From NCBI RefSeq assembly GCF_003634775.1, contig NZ_RBXB01000001.1:930001-994000 (forward strand): 64,000 nucleotides of DNA, given 5' to 3'. The notes beneath the pieces were generated by a model. The model had not been told where the DNA came from, made no database searches, and saw nothing but the letters and a program-made list of their open reading frames with translations. Origin of the DNA: Chryseobacterium defluvii (GTDB taxonomy: Bacteria > Bacteroidota > Bacteroidia > Flavobacteriales > Weeksellaceae). The translations under genes were made by a program, and so were the position numbers. This document shows positions 54,051-64,000 of the stretch, one piece after another. Positions within the stretch are counted from its first letter, which is position 1. Every line of letters starts with the position of its first letter.

Positions 54051-54074
54051 GACTTTATTGAAACCATAATATTT

Positions 54075-56708
54075 ATGAAAAGAATTGTATTAACCCTATA
54101 TGCAATATTGGCGGCACCTTTATTATTCGCTCAGAACCATTATAAATACCCGTTCAGGAATCCGGATCTCCCGGTTAATGAAAGAATAGAGAACCTTCTT
54201 AATTTACTCACAACGGAAGAAAAGATAGGAATGATGATGGATAACTCCCAGGCAGTTCCGCGCCTTGAAATTCCTGCCTACGGATGGTGGAACGAGGCAC
54301 TTCATGGGGTGGCAAGAGCAGGAACAGCTACTGTTTTTCCTCAGGCGATCGGGATGGCGGCCACATGGGATGTTCCGGAGCATTTTAAGACTTTTGAAAT
54401 GATTTCTGATGAAGCACGGGCAAAATACAACAGGTCTTTTGATGAAGCTCTAAAAACAGGACGGTACGAAGGACTTACCTTCTGGACACCCAATATCAAT
54501 ATTTTTCGTGACCCAAGATGGGGAAGAGGCCAGGAAACCTATGGTGAAGACCCTTATCTTACCTCTGTTCTGGGCGTTGCTGCAGTAAAAGGTCTGCAGG
54601 GAAACGACCTAAAGTATTTTAAAACCCACGCCTGTGCCAAACATTTTGCGGTACACAGCGGACCGGAATGGAACCGCCATTCTTATAACGCAGAAATTTC
54701 AAAAAGAGATTTGTATGAAACATATCTTCCCGCTTTTAAAGCATTGGTTCAGGAAGGGAATGTAAGAGAAGTAATGTGCGCCTACAATGCTTTTGACGGG
54801 CAGCCATGTTGTGCCAATAATACTTTGCTTACTGAAATTCTCCGTGGAAAATGGAAGTATGACGGAATGGTGGTCTCAGACTGCTGGGCACTGGCTGATT
54901 TTTTTCAGAAAAAATACCATGGCACTCATCCTGACGAAAAAACAACCGCAGCAGATGCCCTGAAACATTCCACGGATCTGGAATGCGGAGATACCTATAA
55001 CAATCTGAATAAATCTCTTGCAAGCGGACTGATTACCGAAAAAGATATTGATGCGTCGATGCGCCGAATCCTGAAAGGTTGGTTTGAACTGGGAATGCTT
55101 GATCCGAGATCTTCCGTTCACTGGAATACAATTCCGTATTCTGTAGTCGATTCTGAAGAACATAAAAAGCAGGCACTGAAAATGGCACAAAAGTCAATTG
55201 TGCTGATGAAAAACGAAAACAATGTTCTACCCCTCAGCAGAAATATTAAAAAAATTGCCGTTGTAGGTCCGAATGCTGATGACGGATTGATGCAGCTGGG
55301 AAACTATAACGGAACGCCTTCTTCAATTGTAACGATTTTAGAAGGAATCCAAACCAAATTTCCAAATGCTGAAATTATCTACGAAAAAGGAAGCGAAGTA
55401 ACAGATCCTTCGTCCAGAACGTCACTCTATCAGAATTTCATCAGTCAGAAAAACGGCGCGAAAGGAATGAAAGTAGAGTTTTTTAATAACAATGAATTCA
55501 AAGGGCAACCGGCTAATACTTCTGTAAATTCAACAGCAATCAGCTACAACAGCTTTGGCGGGACCCAACTTGCACCCAATGTGGGAAGAGAAAATACCTC
55601 GGCTATCATTTCAGGGATTTTCAAAAGTACTTATACAGGAGAGGTTGTGTTTTCTGCTTCCACTTCTGATATCTATACACTCTTCGTGGACGGGAAAAAA
55701 ATCGCAACAAGAAAAGGACCTGATGCAAGACATCCTTCGGAGTTTTCTGTAAAAATGGAAAAAGGAAAAGAATACCAGATAGAACTCCGTCATACACAAA
55801 AAGGAAAATATGTAAGCATCAGCTTTGAAGTCTACAGAAAAGATCCTGTGAATTTTGCTTCAGTCAGAGAAAAGGTGAAAGATGCAGACGTCATTGTCTT
55901 CGCGGGCGGACTTTCTCCAAGTCTGGAAGGTGAAGAGATGATGGTGAATGCAGAAGGCTTCAGAGGCGGTGACAAAACTTCGATAGCCCTTCCTAAAGTC
56001 CAGCGGGACCTGTTGGCGGAGCTTAGAAAAACCGGAAAACCTGTTGTTTTTGTTCTTTGTACCGGAAGCGCTCTGGGATTGGAACAGGATGAGAAAAATT
56101 ATGATGCCCTGTTGAACGCCTGGTATGGCGGACAGTCCGGAGGAACGGCTGTAGCAGATGTTTTGGCAGGAGATTATAACCCTTCCGGAAAATTACCCAT
56201 TACCTTTTACAAAAACCTTGAGCAGCTGGATAACGCTCTTTCAAAGACAAGCAAGCACGAAGGATTTGAAAATTATGATATGCAGGGGAGAACGTACCGT
56301 TATATGACGGAAAAGCCTCTTTATCCTTTCGGGCATGGTTTGAGCTATTCAAAATTTGCTTACGGAGATTCAAAACTGAGCAAAAATACAATCAGTACCA
56401 ATGAAAATGTGATGATCACAATTCCGGTCACCAATATTTCAGATAGAGACGGCGAAGAAGTAGTGCAGGTGTATATCAAAAGAAATAAGGATTCCCAGGC
56501 CCCGGTAATAACTTTAAGAGCTTTTGAAAGAACTTTAATCAGATCTAAAGAAACAAAAAATATTCAGCTGACCCTTTCCAAAAATTCTTTTGCTTTCTAT
56601 GATGAAAAAGCTGATGATCTGGTTTCAAAATCCGGCGACTATACCATTTTTTATGGAGGAACTTCTGATGATGCAGGGTTGAAAAGTATTTCGTTAAAAG
56701 TAAAATAA
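54075..56708 (+). CDS. GH3 beta-xylosidase with PA14 domain
   Basis: An 877-residue secreted GH3 enzyme, signal peptide ending AAPLLFAQ. Barrel with GWWNEALHGVARAGTATVFPQAIGM and nucleophile Asp269 in GMVVSDCWALADF; the WNEALHG and CAYNAFDGQPCCAN motifs fit plant/bacterial beta-xylosidases. An inserted PA14-type domain (about 460-590, GMKVEFFNNNEFKGQ) is followed by the rest of the sandwich with SLEGEEMMVN, then a fibronectin-III-like domain (about 770-875). Probably cleaves xylose from the ends of xylo-oligosaccharides. It is 64 bp ahead of the GH51 gene. Confidence 0.92.
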   Translation: MKRIVLTLYAILAAPLLFAQNHYKYPFRNPDLPVNERIENLLNLLTTEEKIGMMMDNSQAVPRLEIPAYGWWNEALHGVARAGTATVFPQAIGMAATWDVPEHFKTFEMISDEARAKYNRSFDEALKTGRYEGLTFWTPNINIFRDPRWGRGQETYGEDPYLTSVLGVAAVKGLQGNDLKYFKTHACAKHFAVHSGPEWNRHSYNAEISKRDLYETYLPAFKALVQEGNVREVMCAYNAFDGQPCCANNTLLTEILRGKWKYDGMVVSDCWALADFFQKKYHGTHPDEKTTAADALKHSTDLECGDTYNNLNKSLASGLITEKDIDASMRRILKGWFELGMLDPRSSVHWNTIPYSVVDSEEHKKQALKMAQKSIVLMKNENNVLPLSRNIKKIAVVGPNADDGLMQLGNYNGTPSSIVTILEGIQTKFPNAEIIYEKGSEVTDPSSRTSLYQNFISQKNGAKGMKVEFFNNNEFKGQPANTSVNSTAISYNSFGGTQLAPNVGRENTSAIISGIFKSTYTGEVVFSASTSDIYTLFVDGKKIATRKGPDARHPSEFSVKMEKGKEYQIELRHTQKGKYVSISFEVYRKDPVNFASVREKVKDADVIVFAGGLSPSLEGEEMMVNAEGFRGGDKTSIALPKVQRDLLAELRKTGKPVVFVLCTGSALGLEQDEKNYDALLNAWYGGQSGGTAVADVLAGDYNPSGKLPITFYKNLEQLDNALSKTSKHEGFENYDMQGRTYRYMTEKPLYPFGHGLSYSKFAYGDSKLSKNTISTNENVMITIPVTNISDRDGEEVVQVYIKRNKDSQAPVITLRAFERTLIRSKETKNIQLTLSKNSFAFYDEKADDLVSKSGDYTIFYGGTSDDAGLKSISLKVK

Positions 56709-56771
56709 AAATTGATTCAGAATAATTGAGACCCATTGCAACCCTACTGTAGCTTTCAAAATATACGACCT

Positions 56772-58760
56772 ATGACAACAAAAAATAAAATATTCTCCAT
56801 TGCAATTTCTCTGAGTGCTGCTTTCTTTTCGGCTCAGAATAATGCAATCCGTACCTATAACCTGGATCTGAAAGAAACCCCTGTACCTACTAAAATACAG
56901 CCCACCATGTACGGGATTTTCTTTGAAGATATCAATTTTGCCGCTGATGGGGGATTGTATGCCGAATTGATTAAAAACCGGAGTTTTGAATTTGACGAAC
57001 CTTTCATAGGATGGAAGCAGCCCAATACAAAAACGCTCTCTCCTAACCTTGATTCCGGATTTCTGACGATTTATTCCGATCCTTCCAAAGCCAATAAAAA
57101 TTACGCAAGAATTACCGTTCTGAATGATAAAAATTATCTTCTGGAGAATGAAGGATTCAGGGGAATAGGGCTTCATCAGGGAGAACAATTTGATTTCAGC
57201 TTTAATCTGGAGAATGTTTCAGGAAATATTGCTGCGGTAAATGCAAGTCTTGTTGATGAAAACGGTAAGGAAATTTCTTCAGTCTCCACACTCATAAAAG
57301 GAAAGGGGTGGCAGAGATATACAACTGTTTTTAAATCACCTCAAACTGTAGAAAAAGCAAAACTGCGAATTACATTTACCGGAAACGGCATTGTGAACAT
57401 GGATATAATTTCACTTTTCCCTCAAAATACCTGGAAAGGCAAAAAAGGCGGATTACGAAAAGATCTCGTTCAGAAACTATACGATTTGCAACCCGGATTT
57501 TTGAGGTTTCCGGGAGGCTGTATTGTAGAAGGAAGAACTCTGGCAGAACGGTATCAGTGGAAAAAAACAATTGGAAATGTGACAGACCGCGAATATCTCA
57601 TCAATAAATGGAGCACAGGATTTCCGCACAGGCTTACACCGGATTACGGACAATCTTTCGGGCTGGGATTTTATGAATATTTCCAGCTTTCCGAAGATCT
57701 GGGTGCAGAACCGGTTCCTATTCTGAGCTGTGGAATGGCTTGTCAGTTCAATACCGCAGAACTGGTGAAAATGGAAGACCTTGATCCTTACGTTCAGGAT
57801 GCTCTGGACCTGATTGAATTTGCCAACGGAGATTCCGGAACAAAATGGGGTAAAATCCGCACTGAAATGGGACATCCACAGCCTTTTAATTTAAAATTTA
57901 TCGGAGTAGGAAATGAACAGTGGGGAGCGGATTATATTGAACGTTATAAAGTTTTTGAAAAAGCTATTCATACAAAATATCCTGACATTAAAATTATCTC
58001 AGGAAGCGGACCTTCACCTGATGGCGAGTTCTTCGAATATGGCTGGAAAGAGCTGAAGCAGCTTAATGCGCAGATTGTAGATGAGCATTATTACAATTCT
58101 CCCGAATGGTTTATGAAAAATGCAGGCAGATATGATCACTATGACCGTTCCGGACCAAAAGTGTTCGCCGGAGAATACGCTGCCCAATCAGTAGGAGTGG
58201 TAAAACCTGATAATAAAAATAACTGGCTGACAGCCCTTTCAGAAGCTGCTTTCATGACCGGTCTTGAAAGAAATGCAGATGTTGTCTATATGACTTCCTA
58301 TGCACCGCTTTTTGCCCATGCAGAAGGCTGGCAGTGGACGCCTGACCTCATCTGGTTCAATAATCTGAAATCCTATGCCACCCCGAATTATTATGTTCAG
58401 AAATTATTCTCCAACAATAAAGGAACAGATTTACTGAAGATAGAAAATGACGGAAAAGCTGTATCCGGGCAGGATAAGTTATATGCTACGGCGGTGAAGG
58501 ATACAAAAGCAAATGAGGTGATTATTAAAATTGTCAATACTGATACTCAGTCTAAAATAATCAATATCAAACCCGGAACTCTGAAATTGGGTAAAAAATT
58601 AACCAAAATCTCTCTGTCTGCACCACAAATTTCCAGTGAAAATAGTTTCGATGCTGAACCCATAAAACCTAAAGAAGAGATTTCTGAAGCCAAAAAAGGT
58701 GAAATCTCAGCAGAAATTCCTGCCAATTCTTTAGTGGTTTTAAAAATGAAAATGATTTAA
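56772..58760 (+). CDS. Secreted GH51 alpha-L-arabinofuranosidase
   Basis: A 662-residue GH51 enzyme; signal peptide (FSIAISLSAAFFSAQ). A carbohydrate-binding sandwich is inserted ahead of the barrel (about 90-220, YARITVLNDKN and KLRITFTGNG). The barrel has FLRFPGGCIVEG, the acid/base Glu382 in VGNEQWGADY and nucleophile Glu468 in KVFAGEYAAQ. The C-terminal sandwich ends in VVLKMKM. An open frame reaches back to TTG 56736; ATG 56772 gives the signal peptide. It releases arabinose, the inducer or substrate for the araBDA genes just downstream. Confidence 0.94.
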   Translation: MTTKNKIFSIAISLSAAFFSAQNNAIRTYNLDLKETPVPTKIQPTMYGIFFEDINFAADGGLYAELIKNRSFEFDEPFIGWKQPNTKTLSPNLDSGFLTIYSDPSKANKNYARITVLNDKNYLLENEGFRGIGLHQGEQFDFSFNLENVSGNIAAVNASLVDENGKEISSVSTLIKGKGWQRYTTVFKSPQTVEKAKLRITFTGNGIVNMDIISLFPQNTWKGKKGGLRKDLVQKLYDLQPGFLRFPGGCIVEGRTLAERYQWKKTIGNVTDREYLINKWSTGFPHRLTPDYGQSFGLGFYEYFQLSEDLGAEPVPILSCGMACQFNTAELVKMEDLDPYVQDALDLIEFANGDSGTKWGKIRTEMGHPQPFNLKFIGVGNEQWGADYIERYKVFEKAIHTKYPDIKIISGSGPSPDGEFFEYGWKELKQLNAQIVDEHYYNSPEWFMKNAGRYDHYDRSGPKVFAGEYAAQSVGVVKPDNKNNWLTALSEAAFMTGLERNADVVYMTSYAPLFAHAEGWQWTPDLIWFNNLKSYATPNYYVQKLFSNNKGTDLLKIENDGKAVSGQDKLYATAVKDTKANEVIIKIVNTDTQSKIINIKPGTLKLGKKLTKISLSAPQISSENSFDAEPIKPKEEISEAKKGEISAEIPANSLVVLKMKMI

Positions 58761-58790
58761 TTAATTGTAATACATGTGTTTATGAAAAAT

Positions 58791-58809
58791 AAGTGTGTTT
58801 TTTACATTT
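58791..58809. promoter_or_regulatory. AraR-type operator at the araB promoter
   Basis: AAGTGTGTTTTTTACATTT, identical over 19 bp to 24918-24936. It ends 16 bp before the -7 box and so covers the -33 region, as expected for a repressor site. A partial copy of the left half (TGTGTTT) is at 58775-58781. Confidence 0.7.
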
Positions 58810-58825
58810 ATTTAAAATAGAATCT

Positions 58826-58833
58826 TATATTTG
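58826..58833 (+). promoter_or_regulatory. -7 box (TATATTTG) of araB
   Basis: TATATTTG is a TAnnTTTG element 56 bp before the araB ATG, identical to the octamer ahead of the regulator gene at 25186. The AraR-type site lies immediately upstream. Confidence 0.7.
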
Positions 58834-58889
58834 TTTTTATCTCATCAGGAGAAATTAAAACCTCAATCATCAAAAAACGTTTCACCACC

Positions 58890-60590
58890 ATGAAAAAATA
58901 TGTTATCGGGCTGGACTATGGTACAGATTCCGTACGGGCCGTCCTTATTGACACTGAAAACGGTTCCGAAATAACTTCTTCAGTCAGCTACTACCAGAGA
59001 TGGAAGGAAGGCAGATTTTGTAATCCCTCCGCCAACAGTTTCAGACAGCATCCTTCAGATCATATGGAAGGTCTGGAAAAAACTATTTCAGAAGTAGTAA
59101 GAGAAAGTGGGGTAGCGCCGGAGCAGATCGTCAGTATTTGTATTGATACTACAGGCTCTTCCCCGCTTCCTGTAACAAGTGATGGAGTAGCCTTAGCATT
59201 GGTTCCCGGATTTGAAGAGAATCCTAATGCTATGATGGTTTTATGGAAAGACCACACCGCTATCCGCGAAGCCGAAGAAATCAATACCCTTGCAAGAACC
59301 TGGGGTGGAGAAGATTATACAAAATATGAAGGCGGTATTTACTCTTCAGAATGGTTCTGGGCCAAAATACTACACATCAGCAGAGCAGATGCAGAAGTAA
59401 AAAATGCGGCTTATAGCTGGATGGAACACTGTGATTATCTGACTTTCCTTTTATCAGATCATAAAGACCTGGCCACCTTCAAAAGAAGTCGCTGTGCAGC
59501 AGGTCACAAAGCCATGTGGCACGAGTCATGGGATGGTCTGCCTTCTGAAGAGTTTCTCAACAGGCTAGATCCTTCTCTGGGAGAGCTCAGAGGAAGATTA
59601 TACCGGGAAACTTATACTTCAGATGAAATAGCAGGATATCTGAATGAAGAATGGGCCGCTAAAACGGGTCTTACAACCCAAACCATTATTACAGTAGGAA
59701 CTTTTGATGCCCACTCAGGAGCAGTGGGAGCAAAGGTGGAAGAAAATACACTGATCAGGATCATGGGAACTTCTACCTGTGATATTATGGTTGCCTCACA
59801 GGAAGCTATTGGAGATACAACCGTAAAAGGAATCTGCGGACAGGTTGACGGATCCGTAATTCCCGGATTGATAGGACTTGAAGCAGGGCAATCCGCCTTT
59901 GGAGATGTGCTGGCATGGTATAAAGATATCCTGATGTGGCCGGTTCACCAGGTTATGATGCATTCCGAAAGTATTTCAGAGGAGCAGAAGTCAAAGCTTA
60001 CTGAAGAAATGGAGGCAGGGCTTATCAGAAAATTAACCCTTGAAGCAGAAAAAATTCCTCTTTCAGATAGTATTCCGGTTGCCCTGGACTGGGTAAACGG
60101 AAGAAGAACACCGGATGCAGACCAGGAACTCAAAGCAGCCATCAGCCAGCTTTCTCTGGGAACAAAGGCTCCCCATATTTTCAAAGCTTTGGTGAATGCC
60201 ATTTGTTTCGGAGCTAAAAAGATCGTTGACCGTTTTGAAGAGGAAGGTGTGAAAATCAATAAAGTGATCGGAATCGGAGGAGTAGCAAGGAAATCGCCGT
60301 TTATCATGCAGACACTCGCTAATGTTCTGAATATGCCTATTGCAGTAGCAGCTTCAGATCAGACTCCCGCTTTGGGGGCTGCTGTTTATGCGGCCGTATC
60401 AGCAGGAATTTATCCGACCGTTCAGGAAGCCAGTATGAAAATGGGCTCCGGATTTGAGGCGGAATACCAGCCGAAAGCGGAAGAAGTACAGCACTACAGA
60501 GAATTAATGCAGCAATACCAGAAGCTCGCTGATTTTGTAGAATACAATACCAAACTGAAAAACAACAGGAAAGAACTTCAGAATTTCTGA
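58890..60590 (+). CDS. araB: Ribulokinase
   Basis: FGGY-family kinase that phosphorylates L-ribulose; 566 residues, the typical ribulokinase length, longer than xylulokinase. Motifs: GLDYGTDSVRAVLIDTENG, ICIDTTGSSPLPV, the ribulokinase-specific YEGGIYSSEWFWAKILH, and C-terminal GIGGVARKSPFIMQTLANVLNMPIAVAASDQTPALGAAVYA. It is the first gene of araB-araD-araA and has the shared regulatory motif at its promoter. Confidence 0.96.
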   Translation: MKKYVIGLDYGTDSVRAVLIDTENGSEITSSVSYYQRWKEGRFCNPSANSFRQHPSDHMEGLEKTISEVVRESGVAPEQIVSICIDTTGSSPLPVTSDGVALALVPGFEENPNAMMVLWKDHTAIREAEEINTLARTWGGEDYTKYEGGIYSSEWFWAKILHISRADAEVKNAAYSWMEHCDYLTFLLSDHKDLATFKRSRCAAGHKAMWHESWDGLPSEEFLNRLDPSLGELRGRLYRETYTSDEIAGYLNEEWAAKTGLTTQTIITVGTFDAHSGAVGAKVEENTLIRIMGTSTCDIMVASQEAIGDTTVKGICGQVDGSVIPGLIGLEAGQSAFGDVLAWYKDILMWPVHQVMMHSESISEEQKSKLTEEMEAGLIRKLTLEAEKIPLSDSIPVALDWVNGRRTPDADQELKAAISQLSLGTKAPHIFKALVNAICFGAKKIVDRFEEEGVKINKVIGIGGVARKSPFIMQTLANVLNMPIAVAASDQTPALGAAVYAAVSAGIYPTVQEASMKMGSGFEAEYQPKAEEVQHYRELMQQYQKLADFVEYNTKLKNNRKELQNF

Positions 60591-60623
60591 TTCATCAATT
60601 TTAACTTTTTGAATGACACTCAA

Positions 60624-61334
60624 ATGAATACCTATAAAGAACTCCAGAGAGAATGTTATGAAGCCAATATGCAGCTGGATGCCCTGAAGCTGGTGGTTTA
60701 TACCTTCGGGAATGTAAGTGCTGTAGACCGTGATAAAGGCATTTTTGCCATTAAACCCAGCGGTGTTCCTTATGATATTTTAAAGCCGGAAGATATGGTG
60801 ATTTTAGACTTTGACGCCAATGTCATTGAAGGCAGGCTCAGACCCTCTTCCGATACCAAAACCCATGCTTACCTGTATAAAAACTGGGAAAATATCGGCG
60901 GGATTTCCCACACGCATGCTATCTATTCCGTGGCGTGGGCACAAGCACAGATGGACATTCCTGTTTTCGGAACCACCCATGCAGACCATCTTACGACAGA
61001 TATTCCCTGTGCTCCACCTATGCGGGATGAACTCATTGAAGGAAACTACGAATACAATACAGGAATACAGATTCTGGAATGCTTTAAAGAAAAACAGCTC
61101 TCTCCTGAAGAAGTAGAAATGGTTCTTATTGGCAATCACGGTCCGTTTACATGGGGTAAAAATGCAGAGAAGGCAGTCTACAACAGCAAAGTGCTCGAGA
61201 CCATTGCCGAAATGGCTTATCTCACCAGACAGATAAATCCTGATGCGGAACGTCTGAAAGACTCACTCATCAAAAAACACTATGAACGTAAACACGGCAA
61301 GAATGCCTACTACGGACAGGAATTTAAACACTAA
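60624..61334 (+). CDS. araD: L-Ribulose-5-phosphate 4-epimerase
   Basis: A 236-residue class II aldolase-like zinc enzyme that converts L-ribulose-5-phosphate to D-xylulose-5-phosphate, joining the xylose and arabinose routes. Motifs: FGNVSAVDRDKGIFAIKPSGV, the zinc-binding HTHAIYSVAWAQ, IPVFGTTHADHL and NHGPFTWGKNA. The frame extends back to TTG 60609; ATG 60624 gives the usual N-terminus. It follows araB by 33 bp. Confidence 0.96.
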   Translation: MNTYKELQRECYEANMQLDALKLVVYTFGNVSAVDRDKGIFAIKPSGVPYDILKPEDMVILDFDANVIEGRLRPSSDTKTHAYLYKNWENIGGISHTHAIYSVAWAQAQMDIPVFGTTHADHLTTDIPCAPPMRDELIEGNYEYNTGIQILECFKEKQLSPEEVEMVLIGNHGPFTWGKNAEKAVYNSKVLETIAEMAYLTRQINPDAERLKDSLIKKHYERKHGKNAYYGQEFKH

Positions 61335-61373
61335 ACACTTCAGCATAAACAACTATTAACGATCAACAAAATT

Positions 61374-62870
61374 ATGTTAACACCTCTCAATACCAAAGAA
61401 GTCTGGTTCATCACAGGAAGTCAGCATTTATACGGACCCGAAACACTGGCCCAGGTAGCAGACCACTCACAGAAAATTGTGGCAGAACTTGAAAAATCTT
61501 CTTTCATCCCGGTAAAAGTTATTGTAAAGCCAACGGTAAAAACCACTGAAGAGATATTTGAAACCATTGCAGCAGCCAATCATGCAGAAAACTGTATAGG
61601 AGTGGTCACCTGGATGCATACCTTTTCACCCGCTAAAATGTGGATCAGAGGATTAAAAATTTTACAGAAACCTCTTCTGCATCTGCATACCCAATTCAAC
61701 AGAGATATTCCGTGGTCTACGATGGATATGGATTTTATGAATCTCAACCAGGCGGCTCATGGGGATCGTGAATTTGGTTTTATGGTAAGCAGGCTCCGAA
61801 AGAACAGAAAAGTAGTGGTAGGGCACTGGTCAGAAGAAAGAGTTCAGAAGCAGATCGGTGACTGGAGCCGTGTTGCTGCAGGATGGGACGACTGGCAGGG
61901 AGCAAAATTTGCACGCTTCGGGGATAATATGAGGTTTGTAGCCGTTACAGATGGAGATAAAGTGGAAGCTGAAACCCAGTTCGGCTTTTCAGTCAATACC
62001 TGGGGAATCGGTGACCTTGTAGGAGTTATCAATTCAATAGGAGAAGGGGAAATAAAAAGCCTGATGGAAGAATACGAATCTTCTTATCACATAGCAGCAT
62101 CTCTTTTGGAAGGAGGTGCCAACAGAAGCTCACTTCACACCGCCGCAAAAATTGAATTAGGACTTGAAAAGTTTTTAAAAGATGGAGGATTTAAAGGATT
62201 TTCAGATACCTTTGAAGACCTTCACGGGTTGGAGCAGCTGCCGGGAATTGCAGTACAGCGCCTGATGCAGAAAGGATACGGATTTGCAGGAGAAGGAGAC
62301 TGGAAAACAGCAGCATTGGTACGTGCCATGAAAACAATGGGGCAGGGCCTTGAAGGAGGAAATGCTTTTATGGAAGATTACACCTATCATCTGGATCCTT
62401 CCAATCCTTCCATTTTAGGCTCCCATATGCTGGAAGTAGATCCTGTTCTGGCCGCCGGAAAACCTTCATGTGAGATTCATCCGCTGGGAATCGGGGGAAA
62501 AGCTGACCCGGTTCGTCTTGTTTTTAATTCCAGAGGAAATATTGACTCTCTGAACGCTGCATTGATGGACTTTGGAAACCATTTCAGACTGCTGATCAAC
62601 AAAACCAGAGCATTGGAAATTACAGAAGAGCTGCCAAAACTTCCGGTAGCAAGAGTTTTATGGAAACCTCTTCCTGATTTATATACGGCTGCAGAAGCCT
62701 GGATACTGGCAGGAGGAGCACATCATACATGTTACAGTGAAAATATTTCAGCAGAGCAGCTGGAAGATTTTGCTGAGATAGCAGGAATTGAATCATTAGT
62801 CATTGATGAAGATACCAGAATGCGTGATTTTAAAAATACACTTCGTTGGAATGAAATGTATTATCGTTAA
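61374..62870 (+). CDS. araA: L-Arabinose isomerase
   Basis: A 498-residue enzyme that isomerises L-arabinose to L-ribulose. It begins with [18 protein letters not shown] and has the conserved [39 protein letters not shown]-type [16 protein letters not shown], and [11 protein letters not shown] metal-site motifs. Length is the family norm. It closes the araB-araD-araA run, 39 bp after araD; only 27 bp separate it from the mutarotase gene. Confidence 0.97.
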   Translation: MLTPLNTKEVWFITGSQHLYGPETLAQVADHSQKIVAELEKSSFIPVKVIVKPTVKTTEEIFETIAAANHAENCIGVVTWMHTFSPAKMWIRGLKILQKPLLHLHTQFNRDIPWSTMDMDFMNLNQAAHGDREFGFMVSRLRKNRKVVVGHWSEERVQKQIGDWSRVAAGWDDWQGAKFARFGDNMRFVAVTDGDKVEAETQFGFSVNTWGIGDLVGVINSIGEGEIKSLMEEYESSYHIAASLLEGGANRSSLHTAAKIELGLEKFLKDGGFKGFSDTFEDLHGLEQLPGIAVQRLMQKGYGFAGEGDWKTAALVRAMKTMGQGLEGGNAFMEDYTYHLDPSNPSILGSHMLEVDPVLAAGKPSCEIHPLGIGGKADPVRLVFNSRGNIDSLNAALMDFGNHFRLLINKTRALEITEELPKLPVARVLWKPLPDLYTAAEAWILAGGAHHTCYSENISAEQLEDFAEIAGIESLVIDEDTRMRDFKNTLRWNEMYYR

Positions 62871-62897
62871 TTAATTTTAAAAAATATGTAAATAATT

Positions 62898-64000
62898 ATG
62901 AAAGAAATAACATATAATAGCATTTTTATTTTATTATTTTTAATTATTTTCGGCTGCAAAAAAGAAAATAATAAACAGGATATTTCAGGGAAAATGGAGA
63001 ATGTTCATACTTCAGACTATGGAATTACGCCAAAAGGCGATTCTATTAAAAAATACACGTTGACCAATAAAAACGGGATGAAAATTGAGGTCATCAACTT
63101 CGGAGGAATTATCACTTCTTTAACCGCTCCGGACAGAAACGGGAAATACGAAGATGTGGTACTCGGCTTTACAAAACCCGAAGGATATTTTGAGGGTAAT
63201 CCTTATTATTTCGGTGCTTTGATCGGAAGATACGGCAACAGGATTGCCAATGCAAAATTCTCGCTGGAGGGTAAAACATTCGAAATTGATAAAAATGATG
63301 GTCCCAACAGTCTTCACGGAGGAAAAGAAGGATTTCATACCAGATTCTGGAATATCGAAGTTGTAAAGGATGCAAAATTTCCGACATTGAAATTATCTTA
63401 TACCAGTGCAGACGGTGAAGAAGGTTATCCGGGAAAATTAACAACAACCGTTTTCTACACCCTTACGGATGACAATGCTTTGGAAATTTCCTATGAAGCA
63501 GAAACCGATAAACCTACAGTGGTGAATCTTACCCAGCATTCTTATTTTAACCTGTCTGGGAATTTTACAAAAACGATTACCGATCATGAATTGCAGATCA
63601 ATGCAGATCATTTTCTTCCGGTCAATGAAACTCTGATTCCAACCGGTGAACAGAAAGCTGTAAAAGGAACTCCTTTTGATTTTACGGTTTCAAAGTCTAT
63701 CGGAAAAGAAATCAATGCAGACGATGATCAGCTGAAAAAAGGAAAAGGGTATGACCACAACTGGATTCTGAACGGAAAAGGTCTCAGAAGCATCGCCAAA
63801 GTCTATCATCCAGAAACAGGAAGAATTATGGAAGTTTTTACAGATGAACCCGGTGTGCAGTTTTATTCCGGAAATTTTCTTGACGGAAAATTTGATACCA
63901 AAACAGGAGGTAAAAATGAATTCAGAACAGGATTCTGTCTGGAGACACAGCATTTCCCGGACTCACCAAATCAGTCTTCTTTTCCTTCCACAGAATTGAA
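62898..64000 (+). CDS. galM: Aldose 1-epimerase lipoprotein (cut by window edge)
   Basis: Aldose mutarotase that interconverts sugar anomers. The frame is open from ATG 62898 to the window end (367 codons visible, no stop). The lipobox IIFGC places the lipidated Cys at residue 20, so it is anchored in the envelope. Motifs: RYGNRIANAKFSL, GPNSLHGGKEGFH, the catalytic His in LTQHSYFNLSG, and the catalytic Glu in CLETQHFPDSPNQ, which is close to the natural end, so little is missing. It follows araA by 27 bp and likely belongs to the arabinose transcript. Confidence 0.93.
   Translation, partial: MKEITYNSIFILLFLIIFGCKKENNKQDISGKMENVHTSDYGITPKGDSIKKYTLTNKNGMKIEVINFGGIITSLTAPDRNGKYEDVVLGFTKPEGYFEGNPYYFGALIGRYGNRIANAKFSLEGKTFEIDKNDGPNSLHGGKEGFHTRFWNIEVVKDAKFPTLKLSYTSADGEEGYPGKLTTTVFYTLTDDNALEISYEAETDKPTVVNLTQHSYFNLSGNFTKTITDHELQINADHFLPVNETLIPTGEQKAVKGTPFDFTVSKSIGKEINADDDQLKKGKGYDHNWILNGKGLRSIAKVYHPETGRIMEVFTDEPGVQFYSGNFLDGKFDTKTGGKNEFRTGFCLETQHFPDSPNQSSFPSTEL

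Overview
The window looks like chromosomal DNA of a Bacteroidota (Flavobacteriia) bacterium, most likely Chryseobacterium or a close relative in the Weeksellaceae. The signs are low GC, -7 promoter boxes of the TAnnTTTG type, a SusC/SusD pair, a type IX secretion (T9SS) C-terminal domain, the gliding-type ABC ATPase GldA, and small orphan HTH proteins typical of that group. The genus is inferred from family content, not from a marker gene. I see no tRNA, rRNA, CRISPR array, complete insertion sequence or prophage.

Layout. (1) 1-13.9 kb is ordinary chromosome: a DUF2071 protein, an SRPBCC protein, a secreted GH29 fucosidase coupled to a GH3 glycosidase, dihydrolipoyl dehydrogenase, an M19-type dipeptidase overlapping a secreted S9 peptidase region, a patatin, and on the minus strand gldA and a secreted hypothetical protein. 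(2) 13.9-25.2 kb is accessory in character. It holds an Lrp/AsnC regulator, a DUF4142 lipoprotein, a membrane-spanning TPR/AraC regulator next to a 26-bp perfect palindrome, two secreted surface-type proteins, a tight group of four small genes (two with orphan HTH domains), and a minus-strand metzincin-like lipoprotein. It also has three gene-free stretches of roughly 480-840 bp with unexplained inverted repeats. (3) 25.2-64 kb is one long plus-strand locus for glucuronoarabinoxylan use.

How the xylan locus works (inferred from families). A T9SS-exported GH30 xylanase cuts glucuronoxylan outside the cell. SusC/SusD import the oligosaccharides. GH115 removes (methyl)glucuronate, GH43/GH51 enzymes remove arabinose and xylose, an esterase removes acyl groups, GH97 probably removes a galactose-type side chain, and GH3/GH43 enzymes finish the chain to xylose. 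Xylose goes through XylA and XylB, arabinose through AraA, AraB and AraD, and glucuronate through an ExuT-type importer, UxaC, an SDR-type UxuB, UxuA, KdgK and KdgA to pyruvate and glyceraldehyde-3-phosphate. A lipoprotein mutarotase starts at the right edge and runs off the window.

Regulation. The locus starts with a Nudix-fold AraR-type regulator whose Nudix box has lost catalytic glutamates. I see no hybrid two-component sensor or ECF sigma/anti-sigma pair. A 19-bp sequence, AAGTGTGTTTTTTACATTT, occurs identically upstream of this regulator and, 34 kb away, next to the -7 box of araB. It is the best candidate for the AraR operator and would tie the xylose and arabinose ends of the locus together. 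Terminator-like hairpins after susD and after uxuB suggest several transcription units.
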